This document shows positions 53,611 through 62,680 of a DNA stretch of 64,000 bases, one piece after another (position 1 is the first letter of the stretch; every line of letters begins with the position of its first letter). The DNA is from Thalassolituus hydrocarboniclasticus (GTDB lineage Bacteria > Pseudomonadota > Gammaproteobacteria > Pseudomonadales > Oceanobacteraceae). The notes below the pieces were generated by a model. That model saw nothing but the letters and a program-made list of their open reading frames with translations. It was not told where the DNA came from and did no database searches. The stretch spans positions 3,451,129 through 3,515,128 of the forward strand of contig NZ_CP054475.1 in the NCBI RefSeq assembly GCF_025345565.1, read 5' to 3'. Position numbers and translations under genes: made by a program.

Positions 53611-55347
53611 TTAACCGCCGGGTAAAACGCTGCCAACGTTATCCTGTGCGGCCAACATACCATCCAGCAGGTTGTCGGCCCGGTCACGGCGCCAGTGACG
53701 CAACCAGGCAAAACCCGGTGCAAAATCCGGCGCCGGTGCGGCAGCCAGCTTACTGGCTGAAAGCGCAGGCGCCGGGCGCAGAACAGACTCACCAGACGGC
53801 ACCACCAGCGCCCGTAAGCACTCACTGACATAACGGTGGGAATCGATATTATCCACCACCCACCACTCCGCCTGCAGGCGTTCGTGGGTGATATCCAGCA
53901 GCACATAGCCGCGGTAATAAAAATCGACAAAGTTAAGATGTGGCAGCAAGGCCTGCAGCGAACGGCTGGCCAGTTGCGCCTGGGTGTAGTTATCGATACC
54001 GGGCGAGGTGACTGCCGGAGTCACCAGTTCAATGCCCAGAGCCTTACCCGGCTCAGCGGCAAACGGATCGTCGTGCAACTCCATCGCCCAGCTGGAGTGT
54101 ATATCGCCGGTCAGCACCACCCAGTTATCCACACCGGCTTTGCGCACCGTATCAAACAGACGCTGACGCGCCGCCGGATAACCATCCCACTGATCATAAT
54201 TAAACGGCGTATCGTTGGTGCCGAGCTGGCCAACCATCACCTGCTGGCCCAGCAGTTTCCAGCGGATGTTTTCCTGCTGTGCACTGGTGAGTTTTTCACT
54301 CAGCCAGCTTTCCTGTTCATAACCGAGCAGCGTGCGCTCTTCACGGTTGCGGTCGGCATTGTCGGCAGCCTGCGCATCGCGTCCGGCCAGACGGGTATCG
54401 AGCAGGCTCAGGTCGAGCAGATCACCAAAACGGAAGTTGCGGTAAATGCCCTGCTGGCCGGCCTGCACTTCGCGGATCGGCATCCATTCCATATACGCCT
54501 GCACGGCACCGTTCAGGCGATCCTGCCAGCGTCCTTCTTCGCCTTCGGTATGGTTATCCGCGCCGCCGGGCCAGGCGTTATTCGCCACTTCATGATCGTC
54601 CCAGATCACCATAAAGGGATGCTGGCGGTGCACCTGCTGTAAATCGGCATCGGTCTTATAGCAGGCGTGGCGCTGACGATAATCTTCCAGCGTGATGATT
54701 TCACGTGGCGGCTGATTGATACGACCACTGCTCAGGCTGACATCAAGATTGGCGTATTCATAAATGTAATCGCCCAGATGCAGCACCACATCCAGATCGC
54801 TGCGCTGGGCCAGCTCTTTATACACATTGAAACAGCCTCGGGCGTAATCCGAGCAGGAGGTAAAAGCGATGCGCAGATGCTCTACCCGTCCCTGCGGCAA
54901 AGTGCGTGTACGGCCGATATCCGACATCTGCCCCAGCGCTTCAAATACATAGTAATAACTCTGCCCGGCCTGCAGGCCACCGGCATCAACCTTAACGGTA
55001 AAATCACGGCCGGCATCGGTATAACCAAAGCCTTCGTTAACCAGCTCACGCAATTGCGGATCACGGGCGATGCGCCAGCGGTAGGGAATACTGTAGGTTT
55101 CGGCCAGCGCCGGAGGGGTTATGCGGGTCCAGAGAATCACCCGGTCGGAGAGTGGATCACCACTGGCAACCCCGTGCTGAAACGGAAAAGCACTGGAGCG
55201 GGGCACCGCCATCAGGTCATCCTGTTGCGGCAAAAATGAGTCAGCCAGACCCGTGCCTGCCAGCGCCGGGCCAGCCGCTGCAGCCATTCCCAGAGAGGCC
55301 GCAGAGCGGGACGAATTAAGCAAAAAATTACGGCGCGTCAGGGTCAT
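53611..55347 (-). CDS. phoD: Alkaline phosphatase D (PhoD), Tat-exported
   Basis: A 578-residue phosphodiesterase/phosphatase of the PhoD family. The Tat motif T-R-R-N-F-L precedes a hydrophobic, Ala-rich core. Metal-site motifs: FTSCSDYARGCFNVYKEL, VVLHLGDYIYEYANL, MVIWDDHEVANNAWPGG and VVLTGDIHSSWAMEL. It releases phosphate from phosphodiesters and monoesters in the periplasm. The C-terminal 60 residues are a divergent tail. Its upstream region ends at the duplicated AraC fragment. Confidence 0.92.
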   Translation of the reverse strand: MTLTRRNFLLNSSRSAASLGMAAAAGPALAGTGLADSFLPQQDDLMAVPRSSAFPFQHGVASGDPLSDRVILWTRITPPALAETYSIPYRWRIARDPQLRELVNEGFGYTDAGRDFTVKVDAGGLQAGQSYYYVFEALGQMSDIGRTRTLPQGRVEHLRIAFTSCSDYARGCFNVYKELAQRSDLDVVLHLGDYIYEYANLDVSLSSGRINQPPREIITLEDYRQRHACYKTDADLQQVHRQHPFMVIWDDHEVANNAWPGGADNHTEGEEGRWQDRLNGAVQAYMEWMPIREVQAGQQGIYRNFRFGDLLDLSLLDTRLAGRDAQAADNADRNREERTLLGYEQESWLSEKLTSAQQENIRWKLLGQQVMVGQLGTNDTPFNYDQWDGYPAARQRLFDTVRKAGVDNWVVLTGDIHSSWAMELHDDPFAAEPGKALGIELVTPAVTSPGIDNYTQAQLASRSLQALLPHLNFVDFYYRGYVLLDITHERLQAEWWVVDNIDSHRYVSECLRALVVPSGESVLRPAPALSASKLAAAPAPDFAPGFAWLRHWRRDRADNLLDGMLAAQDNVGSVLPGG

Positions 55348-55478
55348 GGTGCTTTCCGCAGCAAAGACTGAACGCGGTCTATTTAATGAGCAGTGGATGA
55401 CAGCGCGGTTGCGCTTTGCTGACCATCTGATTGCAGAAAGGTGACAGATTAGTGACCACCACAGTGGCTGGCCAATAT

Positions 55479-55593
55479 TCAGCTATGCGCCAGACGCCGC
55501 ATAAATTTGTAACACGAGCTGCTGTCGCAGAAACCGAGTAAATAGGCCAGCTCAGCAGCATTCATACCCTGAGCCTGCGGACTGCGTGCCAGC
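55479..55593 (-). pseudogene. Duplicated C-terminal fragment of the AraC-family gene
   Basis: Reading minus, this encodes LARSPQAQGMNAAELAYLLG to FCDSSSCYKFMRRLAHS followed by a stop. Bases 55494-55593 are identical to 57860-57959 of the intact AraC gene (100 of 100). Here the last residues are AHS; in the intact gene they are RSFPAGS. Upstream of the identical part the sequences differ, so this is a truncated remnant with its own 3' tail. Confidence 0.92.
55494..55593. repeat. Perfect 100-bp direct repeat, left copy
   Basis: Identical to 57860-57959 in the same orientation. The two copies enclose the AT-rich acyltransferase segment (55594-57859, 2,266 bp). Confidence 0.97.
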
Positions 55594-55887
55594 AAATAGT
55601 GATAGCTCAAACCAGAGACATACCTTAAGGGTTCATCACTTCATGATGGCCGTCCGGTAATGATCCAATCAAATATATCCATGACTGCAGAGACGTTTGG
55701 GAAGCTTTAACCATTCACATGGACAGATACACCAGCCCCTAGACAGAATCAAACATTGACTTTTACATCAACAACATCTCTATGAGACAATACATGTACA
55801 TACAATAATCGTCGACTAAGCGTAAATGAATACTCCACCCGGGGTAGGTTCCGCTGATTGTCAGCTTATAGTTTTAAGGATTGTCTT
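55594..55887. promoter_or_regulatory. AT-rich leader of the acyltransferase gene
   Basis: About 290 bp inside the direct repeats with lower GC than its flanks. A candidate promoter region is near 55745-55810 (TTGACTTTTACATC and a downstream ACATGTACATACAATAA stretch). No other gene is seen. Confidence 0.45.
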
Positions 55888-57816
55888 TTGAAATACCGCG
55901 CCGAAATTGATGGATTGAGAGCGTTTGCTGTCATTCCTGTTATTCTATTTCATGCTGGCTTTGAATCATTCACCGGCGGATTTGTTGGGGTTGATATATT
56001 CTTTGTAATCAGCGGCTATCTGATTACCAGCCTTTTAATAAAAGATATAAATGAGAATCAATTCAGCTACGCAGATTTTTATGAGAGACGGGCTCGGCGA
56101 ATACTACCTGCGCTTTTTATCGTCACAGCCGTTACAATCCCATTGGCATGGGGCATTCTGATACCAAGAGATCTTAAAGATTTCTTCCAGAGCGTTATCG
56201 CAGTAGGAACATTTTCTTCGAATATTCTTTTCTGGCAGGAAGCCGGTTATTTTGGCACCAGCAGTGAACTGAAACCTTTACTGCATACTTGGAGCCTTGC
56301 AGTAGAAGAACAATTTTATTTGTTATTTCCCGTATTCCTTACCTTTGCCTGGCGATATGGTAAAAGTAAAGTATTCTGGAGCATCTGTGCTATTGCAGTG
56401 ATCAGCTTTCTGATCAGCGAAAACTGGTCGCGACATAATTCAACTGCCAACTTCTACCTGATTATAAGCAGAGCCTGGGAATTGTTAGCTGGTTCTATAG
56501 CAGCTTTTATTGTGCTAAAGCATGGTGTAAGAAAGAACGACCTTCTTGCTTTTTCAGGCCTTGGTTTAATCATATTTTCAATATTCTATTACGATGAGAG
56601 CACTCCATTTCCTGGAATCTACGCGCTATTGCCGGTTATTGGCTCAGTTCTGCTAATACTGTATGCACAGCAAGATACCTATATTGCCAAGTTACTGAGT
56701 ATAAAAGTACTTGTCGGCATCGGACTTATCAGCTACAGCGCTTATCTATGGCACCAGCCAATCATTGCTTTGACAAAATATAAACTGGGAACAGAATTAT
56801 CTTTGGATGTGAAAATATACACTCTCATTGCAACATTCATACTTACACTGATTACATACTATCTCGTTGAAAAACCAACAAGGAAGAAAGATTTTTTATC
56901 CCGCAAGAAATTTCTCTGCATCAGCGCTACCGCATTGACTACACTCGCTGCTTTTGGTGTTTTGTCTGCCAGCAATCATAAAGATGCTCTGGTTTTATTT
57001 AAACAGGATATTTATGCTGGTGAATTTGAACGGTCACTGCTAAAGAGCGAAGATCAATTTAAAATACAGAATGGTAACAATATATACATATGGGGCGACA
57101 GTTATGCCGATGCATTAACACACCCCCTTGCTGAAACATTATCTGAAATCAATATTGGTTTAATCGGATATATCAAACATGCGTGTCCGTCAATACTTGG
57201 AGTCATTCGTAACGAACCCAAAAGAGTGGGGGTCAGATTCTCAGAGAAATGTAGAAAACTTGTTGATTCGACTTTTGCAAAATTATCAAGTAACCATGAC
57301 GCTACAGACTCAGGGAAGAAGATCATAGTTCTAACCTCTGCGTACCTATGGTATAGCAGCAGCTATAATATTGACGGTGAACCAATCCTTATTAATGACA
57401 ACTCTGACGATAATGTATTTCTGAATATTCATTCTGCTCTGGAAAGAACTGTTCGGGATCTGAAAAGCCTAGGCTTCCATCCTATAGTTGTACTAAGCCA
57501 CCCGCATTTCGATGATGTTGAGAACAAAATCCGGCTAGGCGAGCACGCATCCATCGCCGCATCTGTTGAAAACGCTGAAAAACTAAACGCAGCCATCAGC
57601 GAAAATTTGCAAGGCCTGGGTGTTAGCCTGATCGATCCAATTGACATCATATGTGAAAGAGACCAGCCGCAGTGCCATGCTTTCGATCCGGACAAAGAAT
57701 TAATGAAAGTCTGGTATGACGGCACCCACCTGTCGAAACAGTCCGGATATTTGATTTCGTTGCGGATTAAAGAAATTGTTACGGAATTAAACAATCTGCA
57801 TGCACAGGCTTTATAG
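55888..57816 (+). CDS. Acyltransferase 3 / SGNH-domain O-acyltransferase (OafA-like)
   Basis: A 643-residue membrane enzyme. The N-terminal acyltransferase-3 domain (about residues 1-340, around 10 helices) opens with YRAEIDGLRAFAVIPVILFH and FVGVDIFFVISGYLIT. The C-terminal SGNH domain carries GDSYADALTHPL near residue 405 and DGTHLSKQSGY near 620. Such proteins acetylate O-antigen or other polysaccharides. The start is TTG 55888 with AAGGA seven bases upstream; a TTG at 55858 is a weaker choice. Base composition is clearly AT-rich compared with neighbours, and the gene sits between 100-bp direct repeats, so it is probably acquired. Confidence 0.88.
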   Translation: MKYRAEIDGLRAFAVIPVILFHAGFESFTGGFVGVDIFFVISGYLITSLLIKDINENQFSYADFYERRARRILPALFIVTAVTIPLAWGILIPRDLKDFFQSVIAVGTFSSNILFWQEAGYFGTSSELKPLLHTWSLAVEEQFYLLFPVFLTFAWRYGKSKVFWSICAIAVISFLISENWSRHNSTANFYLIISRAWELLAGSIAAFIVLKHGVRKNDLLAFSGLGLIIFSIFYYDESTPFPGIYALLPVIGSVLLILYAQQDTYIAKLLSIKVLVGIGLISYSAYLWHQPIIALTKYKLGTELSLDVKIYTLIATFILTLITYYLVEKPTRKKDFLSRKKFLCISATALTTLAAFGVLSASNHKDALVLFKQDIYAGEFERSLLKSEDQFKIQNGNNIYIWGDSYADALTHPLAETLSEINIGLIGYIKHACPSILGVIRNEPKRVGVRFSEKCRKLVDSTFAKLSSNHDATDSGKKIIVLTSAYLWYSSSYNIDGEPILINDNSDDNVFLNIHSALERTVRDLKSLGFHPIVVLSHPHFDDVENKIRLGEHASIAASVENAEKLNAAISENLQGLGVSLIDPIDIICERDQPQCHAFDPDKELMKVWYDGTHLSKQSGYLISLRIKEIVTELNNLHAQAL

Positions 57817-57832
57817 CAAGACTCGTCTGAAG

Positions 57833-58909
57833 CTAGCTACCAGCCGGGAATGAGCGCAAACGCCGCATAAATTTGTAACACGAGCTGCTGTCGCAGAAAC
57901 CGAGTAAATAGGCCAGCTCAGCAGCATTCATACCCTGAGCCTGCGGACTGCGTGCCAGCCGCAAACGCTGCTGGTTCAGAAGTTCGGTAAAGCTGGTGTG
58001 TTCGGATTTCAGGCGACGGAACAGTGTTGAACGGCTTAGGTGCACGGCGGTGCACACCGCCTGAATCTGACTGAATTTATGGATATCCTGCTCCAGCAAT
58101 GCCAGCACCCGCAGACTGAGCGGCGCCTTGGCTGCCGTCTGTCCGGCGCTGTTTGCCTGCGCTGCTGACGACATGCCAGCCGACATCCCAAATACAGGCA
58201 ACTGCTGCGCCCGCGCAGCCAGTAAATCGCGCAGATAGACATCCGCCGCCGGCAATGGATGCTGCAGCAGCGCGGCATCCAGCCACAAACGGTTAACGCC
58301 ACCAGGCGCCCCGGTAAAACATATTCCGGGACCGAATGTCTGATAAAACAACGGGCTGTCGGCCGGCTCGGTACGGGCAAGTTCGGTTTTGCGCACCGGT
58401 AACAAACGGCGGTCATCTGCAACGTCAAACCCGGCCAGCACCGCGCCCCAGGCGAGCATCGCTGCCATGCTGCGCTCAACCGCAATCTGTGGATATGGCA
58501 GCAGAAATTCAAAGCGGATTTCCACGTCATCGCCGGCCGGCAACAACTGCCAGCGTTCGGCCGGGTTCAGCAGCTGGATATGATCAATAAAGGTGGTGAG
58601 TGCCTCGCCCAATGTAGCGCAATGCGCAATCCAGCGCGCCAGTAAGCCGCGGGCAGCAGGATTAACCTGCAGGCCAATCTTCAGCCCCAAAGCGTCATCG
58701 GTGCTGTTGTTGCGGGCTTCCGTCCACAGTGCACGCAGCGCACTTTCGGCCTGACGCTGCTCGTTAATTTCAACGCCTGCCACGGCCGCTTCTGCCGCGC
58801 TATCAGCTGACACCTGAGCGGACGCCAGCACGCCACGGCGCTGCAGCGCTTGCGCCAGATCTTTTACAGCCACCGCCGAAACGGTCAGTTCATTGCGGGG
58901 CATAGCCAC
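57833..58909 (-). CDS. AraC-family regulator with arabinose-binding-type N-terminal domain
   Basis: A 358-residue regulator of the OruR/ArgR-like AraC subgroup (Arabinose_bd N-domain plus HTH_18). The N-domain includes LGLKIGLQVNPAARGLLARW and HPLPAADVYLRDLLAARA. The helix-turn-helix part contains AVHLSRSTLFRRLKSEHTSF and AAELAYLLGFCDSSSCYKF. The last 100 bases before the tail (57860-57959) are a perfect duplicate of 55494-55593. The C-terminal RSFPAGS is therefore supplied by, or shared with, the inserted segment. It is divergent from the flavoprotein gene. Confidence 0.9.
   Translation of the reverse strand: MAMPRNELTVSAVAVKDLAQALQRRGVLASAQVSADSAAEAAVAGVEINEQRQAESALRALWTEARNNSTDDALGLKIGLQVNPAARGLLARWIAHCATLGEALTTFIDHIQLLNPAERWQLLPAGDDVEIRFEFLLPYPQIAVERSMAAMLAWGAVLAGFDVADDRRLLPVRKTELARTEPADSPLFYQTFGPGICFTGAPGGVNRLWLDAALLQHPLPAADVYLRDLLAARAQQLPVFGMSAGMSSAAQANSAGQTAAKAPLSLRVLALLEQDIHKFSQIQAVCTAVHLSRSTLFRRLKSEHTSFTELLNQQRLRLARSPQAQGMNAAELAYLLGFCDSSSCYKFMRRLRSFPAGS
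57860..57959. repeat. Perfect 100-bp direct repeat, right copy
   Basis: Identical to 55494-55593; forms the 3' part of the intact AraC-family gene. Confidence 0.97.
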
Positions 58910-59098
58910 TCAACACCAACAAGTTAACACCATTCAATCAATGCAGTTCAGACAGCCAAGAATGCCCGAAAGCCAGGCAAAAGTACCCTGTCTGCAACCA
59001 GATTCCATAACTCTGCAACCAGCTGCCTGAGCTGCCGCTCGCAAGCGGATTAGGATAAAGAGACCTACGAATAACCCAGAGCCCTGCAGGAGAAGCTT

Positions 59099-60133
59099 AT
59101 GCAGCACCGCATTCAGAACGAGCAGCAACTGCGGCAATTAATCTCTGCGCCACCAGCGCTGTTGGAAAAGCGCGTACAGGCACAGCTGGATGCCTATTGC
59201 TTTGAGGTCATTAACCACGCCCGGGTGATGATCGTCGCCAGCGAAAGCGGCACTCCGGCATTACAGCCAGTGAGCCTGGCCCACTGCCAGCTGGAGGTTA
59301 CTGCTAACAACGTACGCTTCTGCCTGCCCGAAACGGACGAACTGCCAGACCTGCAAACGGACAAGCAAGCAAATCATGGCCACAGCGGTCAGAACGCCAG
59401 TCTGTATTTTCTGATACCGGGTGTCGGCCATGCCCTGCGGGTCAACGGACGCCTGAGCCGGCCGTTACCCCGGGGACACTGGCAACTGCAGGTTAAAAGC
59501 GCCTATCTGCACTGCGCGCGTGCTGCTGTGCGCTCCGGTCTGTGGGACAGCGAGACAGAACACAGCGCTGCGATACCAGCCGACAGCACCGTGCTGAGCG
59601 ACCGAAAAGAGTACCTGCAGCAGGCGATGTATCTGTTGCTGAAAACCTGCGACGCTCAGGGCATCACCTCCGTTTCACCACGCGGTGACGAAACCGGTGT
59701 TATCCGTATGCTGCCCGATGGCCGTTTATTTATGGCCGAACGACCGGGCAATAAAGTGGCGCTCAGCCTGCGCAACCTGCTGCAGAACCCGGCGCTGGAA
59801 TTGCTGTTGCTGATTCCCGGCCAGCCACAGCTGCTGCATATCTGCGGCAGTGCGCAGCTGACAACCGAACCGCAGTTACTCACCGCCTGTGCCATTGGCG
59901 ATAAAGTGCCAAAGCTGGGATTGCTGATTGAGCCGCAGACCATCCGCTTTACCAGCGCCAGCGCCCTGACCGACGCCGGATTATTTGATGCAGAGCATCA
60001 GGTAGAGGCCAAACAGCTGACACCTTTTGCCAAAGCACTGTCGGCGCATATGAGCGGCGAGGGATTAATGGGTAAGGCCACCCATCTGGTGGTCGATCAG
60101 GTGGTAAAACACGATCTGAAAAATCTGTATTAA
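59099..60133 (+). CDS. PPOX-type FMN-binding split-barrel flavoprotein
   Basis: A 344-residue protein resembling pyridoxamine 5'-phosphate oxidase family members with two split-barrel halves. The N-half has AYCFEVINHARVMIVASES and the C-half KTCDAQGITSVSPRGDETG, MLPDGRLFMAERPGNKVAL and LLLLIPGQPQLLHICGSAQL. A clear AGGAG lies six to seven bases before the ATG. A general FMN-dependent oxidoreductase or flavin-binding role is likely; the substrate is unknown. It is divergent from the AraC gene, which probably regulates it. Confidence 0.8.
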   Translation: MQHRIQNEQQLRQLISAPPALLEKRVQAQLDAYCFEVINHARVMIVASESGTPALQPVSLAHCQLEVTANNVRFCLPETDELPDLQTDKQANHGHSGQNASLYFLIPGVGHALRVNGRLSRPLPRGHWQLQVKSAYLHCARAAVRSGLWDSETEHSAAIPADSTVLSDRKEYLQQAMYLLLKTCDAQGITSVSPRGDETGVIRMLPDGRLFMAERPGNKVALSLRNLLQNPALELLLLIPGQPQLLHICGSAQLTTEPQLLTACAIGDKVPKLGLLIEPQTIRFTSASALTDAGLFDAEHQVEAKQLTPFAKALSAHMSGEGLMGKATHLVVDQVVKHDLKNLY

Positions 60134-60547
60134 CCCTGCGCTCATTCCCTGCGACAACCTGTCACAGCGACAAAATAACCGTCAGGGCATATTCTGAAAA
60201 CCTGTGTTCGGCAGTGCGCTATGAGGGTGGCAAGCTGTCGTCCGCCGGGTTTACCGGAGTGTTTGTGGTGCTGTCGTCTGATCAGAGCGGCGGCTGTCAG
60301 TCAGTAACTCCCGGCACAACTTAACGTTTCCACTCTTTGACAGGCGCAGCGTTTCCGGTCTGTACACCCCGTCCGCTGCGCCTGTTTTTTCTTATTCCCT
60401 TTTTCTTATCTTTTCCTTTTCCCTGTTTTCTCTCTGTACCCCCACTGCTTTGTCTTCCCACCACCCTGCCCCGCGGTTAGCATGACAGACTCTGAAAAAG
60501 CAGACCTGAAAAAGCCCCGTGCAGAATAGCGGGCTAATGGATACCGA
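60134..60547. other. Intergenic region with terminator
   Basis: A 414-bp gap. An intrinsic terminator (60341-60390) is the clear element, followed by a pyrimidine-rich stretch (60385-60440). No gene or RNA is recognised. Confidence 0.5.
60341..60390 (+). terminator. Intrinsic terminator
   Basis: A perfect 11-bp stem, CAGGCGCAGCG / CGCTGCGCCTG, with a 22-base loop, followed by six T residues. Confidence 0.75.
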
Positions 60548-61147
60548 ATGAGCGAACAAGAAAAGAAAAACACCGGTCACAGTGCCAGCGAATGGCGTCA
60601 CCTGTACTTTACCGGCATCAGCCGCGTCCCCCCGCAGGACATCAGCCTAAGCAACGAACAGATGCAGGCATTGCTGAGTATGGTGAATGCACCGGCAGCG
60701 ATTTCCTGCCCGCGTGCCATTGACCCACAGTATTTAATTAATGAAAAAGGCACCACACCCTGGCTGGCACTCTATGCCCTGCTCGCCACCCGTGATCCGC
60801 AGGCGTTAACCGCCGTTGCCGAAGGCCAGAGCGCTATTCAGGTGCCGGCCGAATTTCTTGCCGGTACTTTCCACAGCCATGTGAACTGGCCTGCGGAAAT
60901 GCTGGCACGCTACGATCTGAATCTGGATGGTTTTTATCTGTTTGCCATTCCTTTCCTGCTGCATCGTGATGCACCGGCGGTAACCGATCTGAGTCAGTCG
61001 GCCAAATCACCGGACGGCCAGCTGGAGATTTTTAATATTCAGGAATTCCGCGACGAATTTCCGGAACAGTGCCTGCTGGAATTCGGCATGCTGGTGAAGT
61101 TTATTCAGAGCAAGCGTCCGGATATTGTTGCTGCCCAGCCTTCCTGA
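60548..61147 (+). CDS. Hypothetical protein, 199 aa
   Basis: A soluble protein of unknown family. The centre (AEFLAGTFHSHVNWPAEMLA) and the C-terminal part (EQCLLEFGMLVKFIQSKRPD) are well-formed amphipathic segments, and codon use matches the chromosome. No signal peptide, membrane helix or catalytic motif. It is followed by hairpins near 61160-61222. Confidence 0.6.
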   Translation: MSEQEKKNTGHSASEWRHLYFTGISRVPPQDISLSNEQMQALLSMVNAPAAISCPRAIDPQYLINEKGTTPWLALYALLATRDPQALTAVAEGQSAIQVPAEFLAGTFHSHVNWPAEMLARYDLNLDGFYLFAIPFLLHRDAPAVTDLSQSAKSPDGQLEIFNIQEFRDEFPEQCLLEFGMLVKFIQSKRPDIVAAQPS

Positions 61148-61159
61148 ACGGCACAGCTA

Positions 61160-61222
61160 CCGTACAGGTTCTGGCTTTGGCCTGTACGGAACGGCCATAT
61201 CCGCCCGGATTGCGGCCGTTTT
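61160..61222 (+). terminator. Tandem hairpins after the hypothetical gene
   Basis: A 9-bp stem (CCGTACAGG / CCTGTACGG) is followed by AACGGCC / GGCCGTT (61190-61220) with a four-T run. The second is a reasonable terminator for the 60548 gene. Confidence 0.6.
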
Positions 61223-61294
61223 CTCCCTCCCACAGACTGTCACAAAACGGTAAACTGGTACTCTGATAACAAAAACAATAAGCCGTACAGAACC

Positions 61295-62245
61295 ATGACA
61301 TCCCCTGTATTGAATCTGCGCCGCTGGGCTGGTGCCTGGCAGCAATGGTCGCTGGATAAACAACTGACCCTGCTGTTCCCCGCCGGCATCCTGCTGTTTG
61401 CCCTGCTGTTTGGTGATATCCGCCAATGGCAGCCGGCTGACAATAAAGCCGCATTAACCGGCACGGGTATTTTCTTTTTATTAATTGCCCTTACCCGCCT
61501 GGCACTGGCGCGCAATGCATTAAGTACGCGTTATGAATGGCTGCTGCGCGAACTGTGGCCTGTACCGGCGATGCTGCTGGGTTATCTGCTGATGCGTTTG
61601 CTGCGCCTCGAACTGGCGATTGATGCTCTGGGCATTGAGCTGATGGACCCGCAGATGATTGCCTTTGATACCGCGCTGTTCGGCCAGCCACTGCCGCTGC
61701 TGATTCAGCATTGGGTCAGCCCGGCCATGACCCTGCTGATGGAAAGCGCCTACCTGCACTTTTATTACGCCGTACCCATCGGCTCGCTACTGTGGCTGTT
61801 TTATTACCGGGCAGAGCAGCCGGCGGCATTTATTCTTGTGCGTCAGGGGATTATCTACACACTGGTCGCAGGCTGGCTGCTGTATCTGCTGGTGCCGGTT
61901 ATCGGCCCGGGTCAGTGGCTGGAAACAGCCTTTACCGTCAGCCTCGGCACCCAGGATGGTCTGGTCTACGACGCGGTCAACAGCTTCCGCTATGCCTACG
62001 ACTGCTTTCCCAGTCTGCATACCGCCGTGCCCTGGGTAACGCTGCTGTTGTGCTGGCGCTGGTACTCCTGGCCATTGCGCGTTCTGGTGTTGCTGATGAC
62101 CCTGAGCATTACCCTTTCCACCCTCTATCTGCGCTATCACTACGCAGCCGATGTTATTGCCGGTGTAGTGCTGGCCGTTATCGTGGCGCAGCTCCTCAGC
62201 CGTCAACAGGCAGGAACATTGCGCCCACTGATCAGCGCGGCATAA
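61295..62245 (+). CDS. PAP2-superfamily membrane phosphatase
   Basis: A 316-residue membrane protein with about six to eight helices. Conserved PAP2 motifs are YDCFPSLHTAVPWV and LRYHYAADVIAGVVLA, the SLHTA/HxxAD pattern of the inositolphosphotransferase-like PAP2_3 group. It probably dephosphorylates or transfers a lipid phosphate at the periplasmic face. No adjacent lipid gene indicates the pathway. The region after it contains the DnaA-box cluster. Confidence 0.82.
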   Translation: MTSPVLNLRRWAGAWQQWSLDKQLTLLFPAGILLFALLFGDIRQWQPADNKAALTGTGIFFLLIALTRLALARNALSTRYEWLLRELWPVPAMLLGYLLMRLLRLELAIDALGIELMDPQMIAFDTALFGQPLPLLIQHWVSPAMTLLMESAYLHFYYAVPIGSLLWLFYYRAEQPAAFILVRQGIIYTLVAGWLLYLLVPVIGPGQWLETAFTVSLGTQDGLVYDAVNSFRYAYDCFPSLHTAVPWVTLLLCWRWYSWPLRVLVLLMTLSITLSTLYLRYHYAADVIAGVVLAVIVAQLLSRQQAGTLRPLISAA

Positions 62246-62680
62246 ACACAGAGCGAAAAAGGCCGTCAAGCCTTCTTTCGCCGATTGTGCATAAGTTCTT
62301 TCTGTCAACCCTGAAGTTTTACACAGAAGCTGTGGATATTTCTGTGCATAGTCTTTTGAGAACTGCCCTGAGTGCAGTAAATACGCCAGCCGGTAAAAAA
62401 CGTGTGTTTTTTACACAGCCAGAAAAAAGTGAAAATTTCTTTATTTTTCAAGGCACGGCAAGGGTTGCCGCTGGATCATAAAAAAATCCCCGGAGCAAGC
62501 ACAGAAGCATCAGGCATTTTCCGCCAGCGGGATAAGACCGCGGGCGACATGGGGACAAAGCTGACATTGAATCCACAGAATCTGTGGATAACTAACTGGA
62601 TAAGTTGGCGATAAGCGGGCCGGAGCCATAGCCTGTGGGGGTTGCTGAAAAGCGTTGGTTTTTTAGACGATCCGGCGCAG
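62246..62680. other. Intergenic region with a cluster of DnaA-box sequences
   Basis: This 435-bp gap has four sequences matching TTWTNCACA: 62286-62294 (minus, TTATGCACA), 62317-62325 (plus, TTTTACACA), 62409-62417 (plus, TTTTACACA) and 62583-62591 (minus, TTATCCACA). Two near matches occur at 62331-62339 and 62343-62351. A perfect 9-bp palindrome, GTAAAAAAC / GTTTTTTAC (62393-62414), overlaps one box, and an AT-rich stretch lies near 62425-62450. No gene is seen. Confidence 0.7.

Noticed and set aside
53836-54642. 268-codon plus-strand frame opposite phoD
   Set aside because: Antisense shadow; phoD motifs are on the minus strand.
62286-62591. Chromosomal replication origin
   Set aside because: DnaA-box enrichment is real, but no origin-linked genes (dnaA, mnmG, rpmH, parAB) are nearby; recorded as a cluster only.
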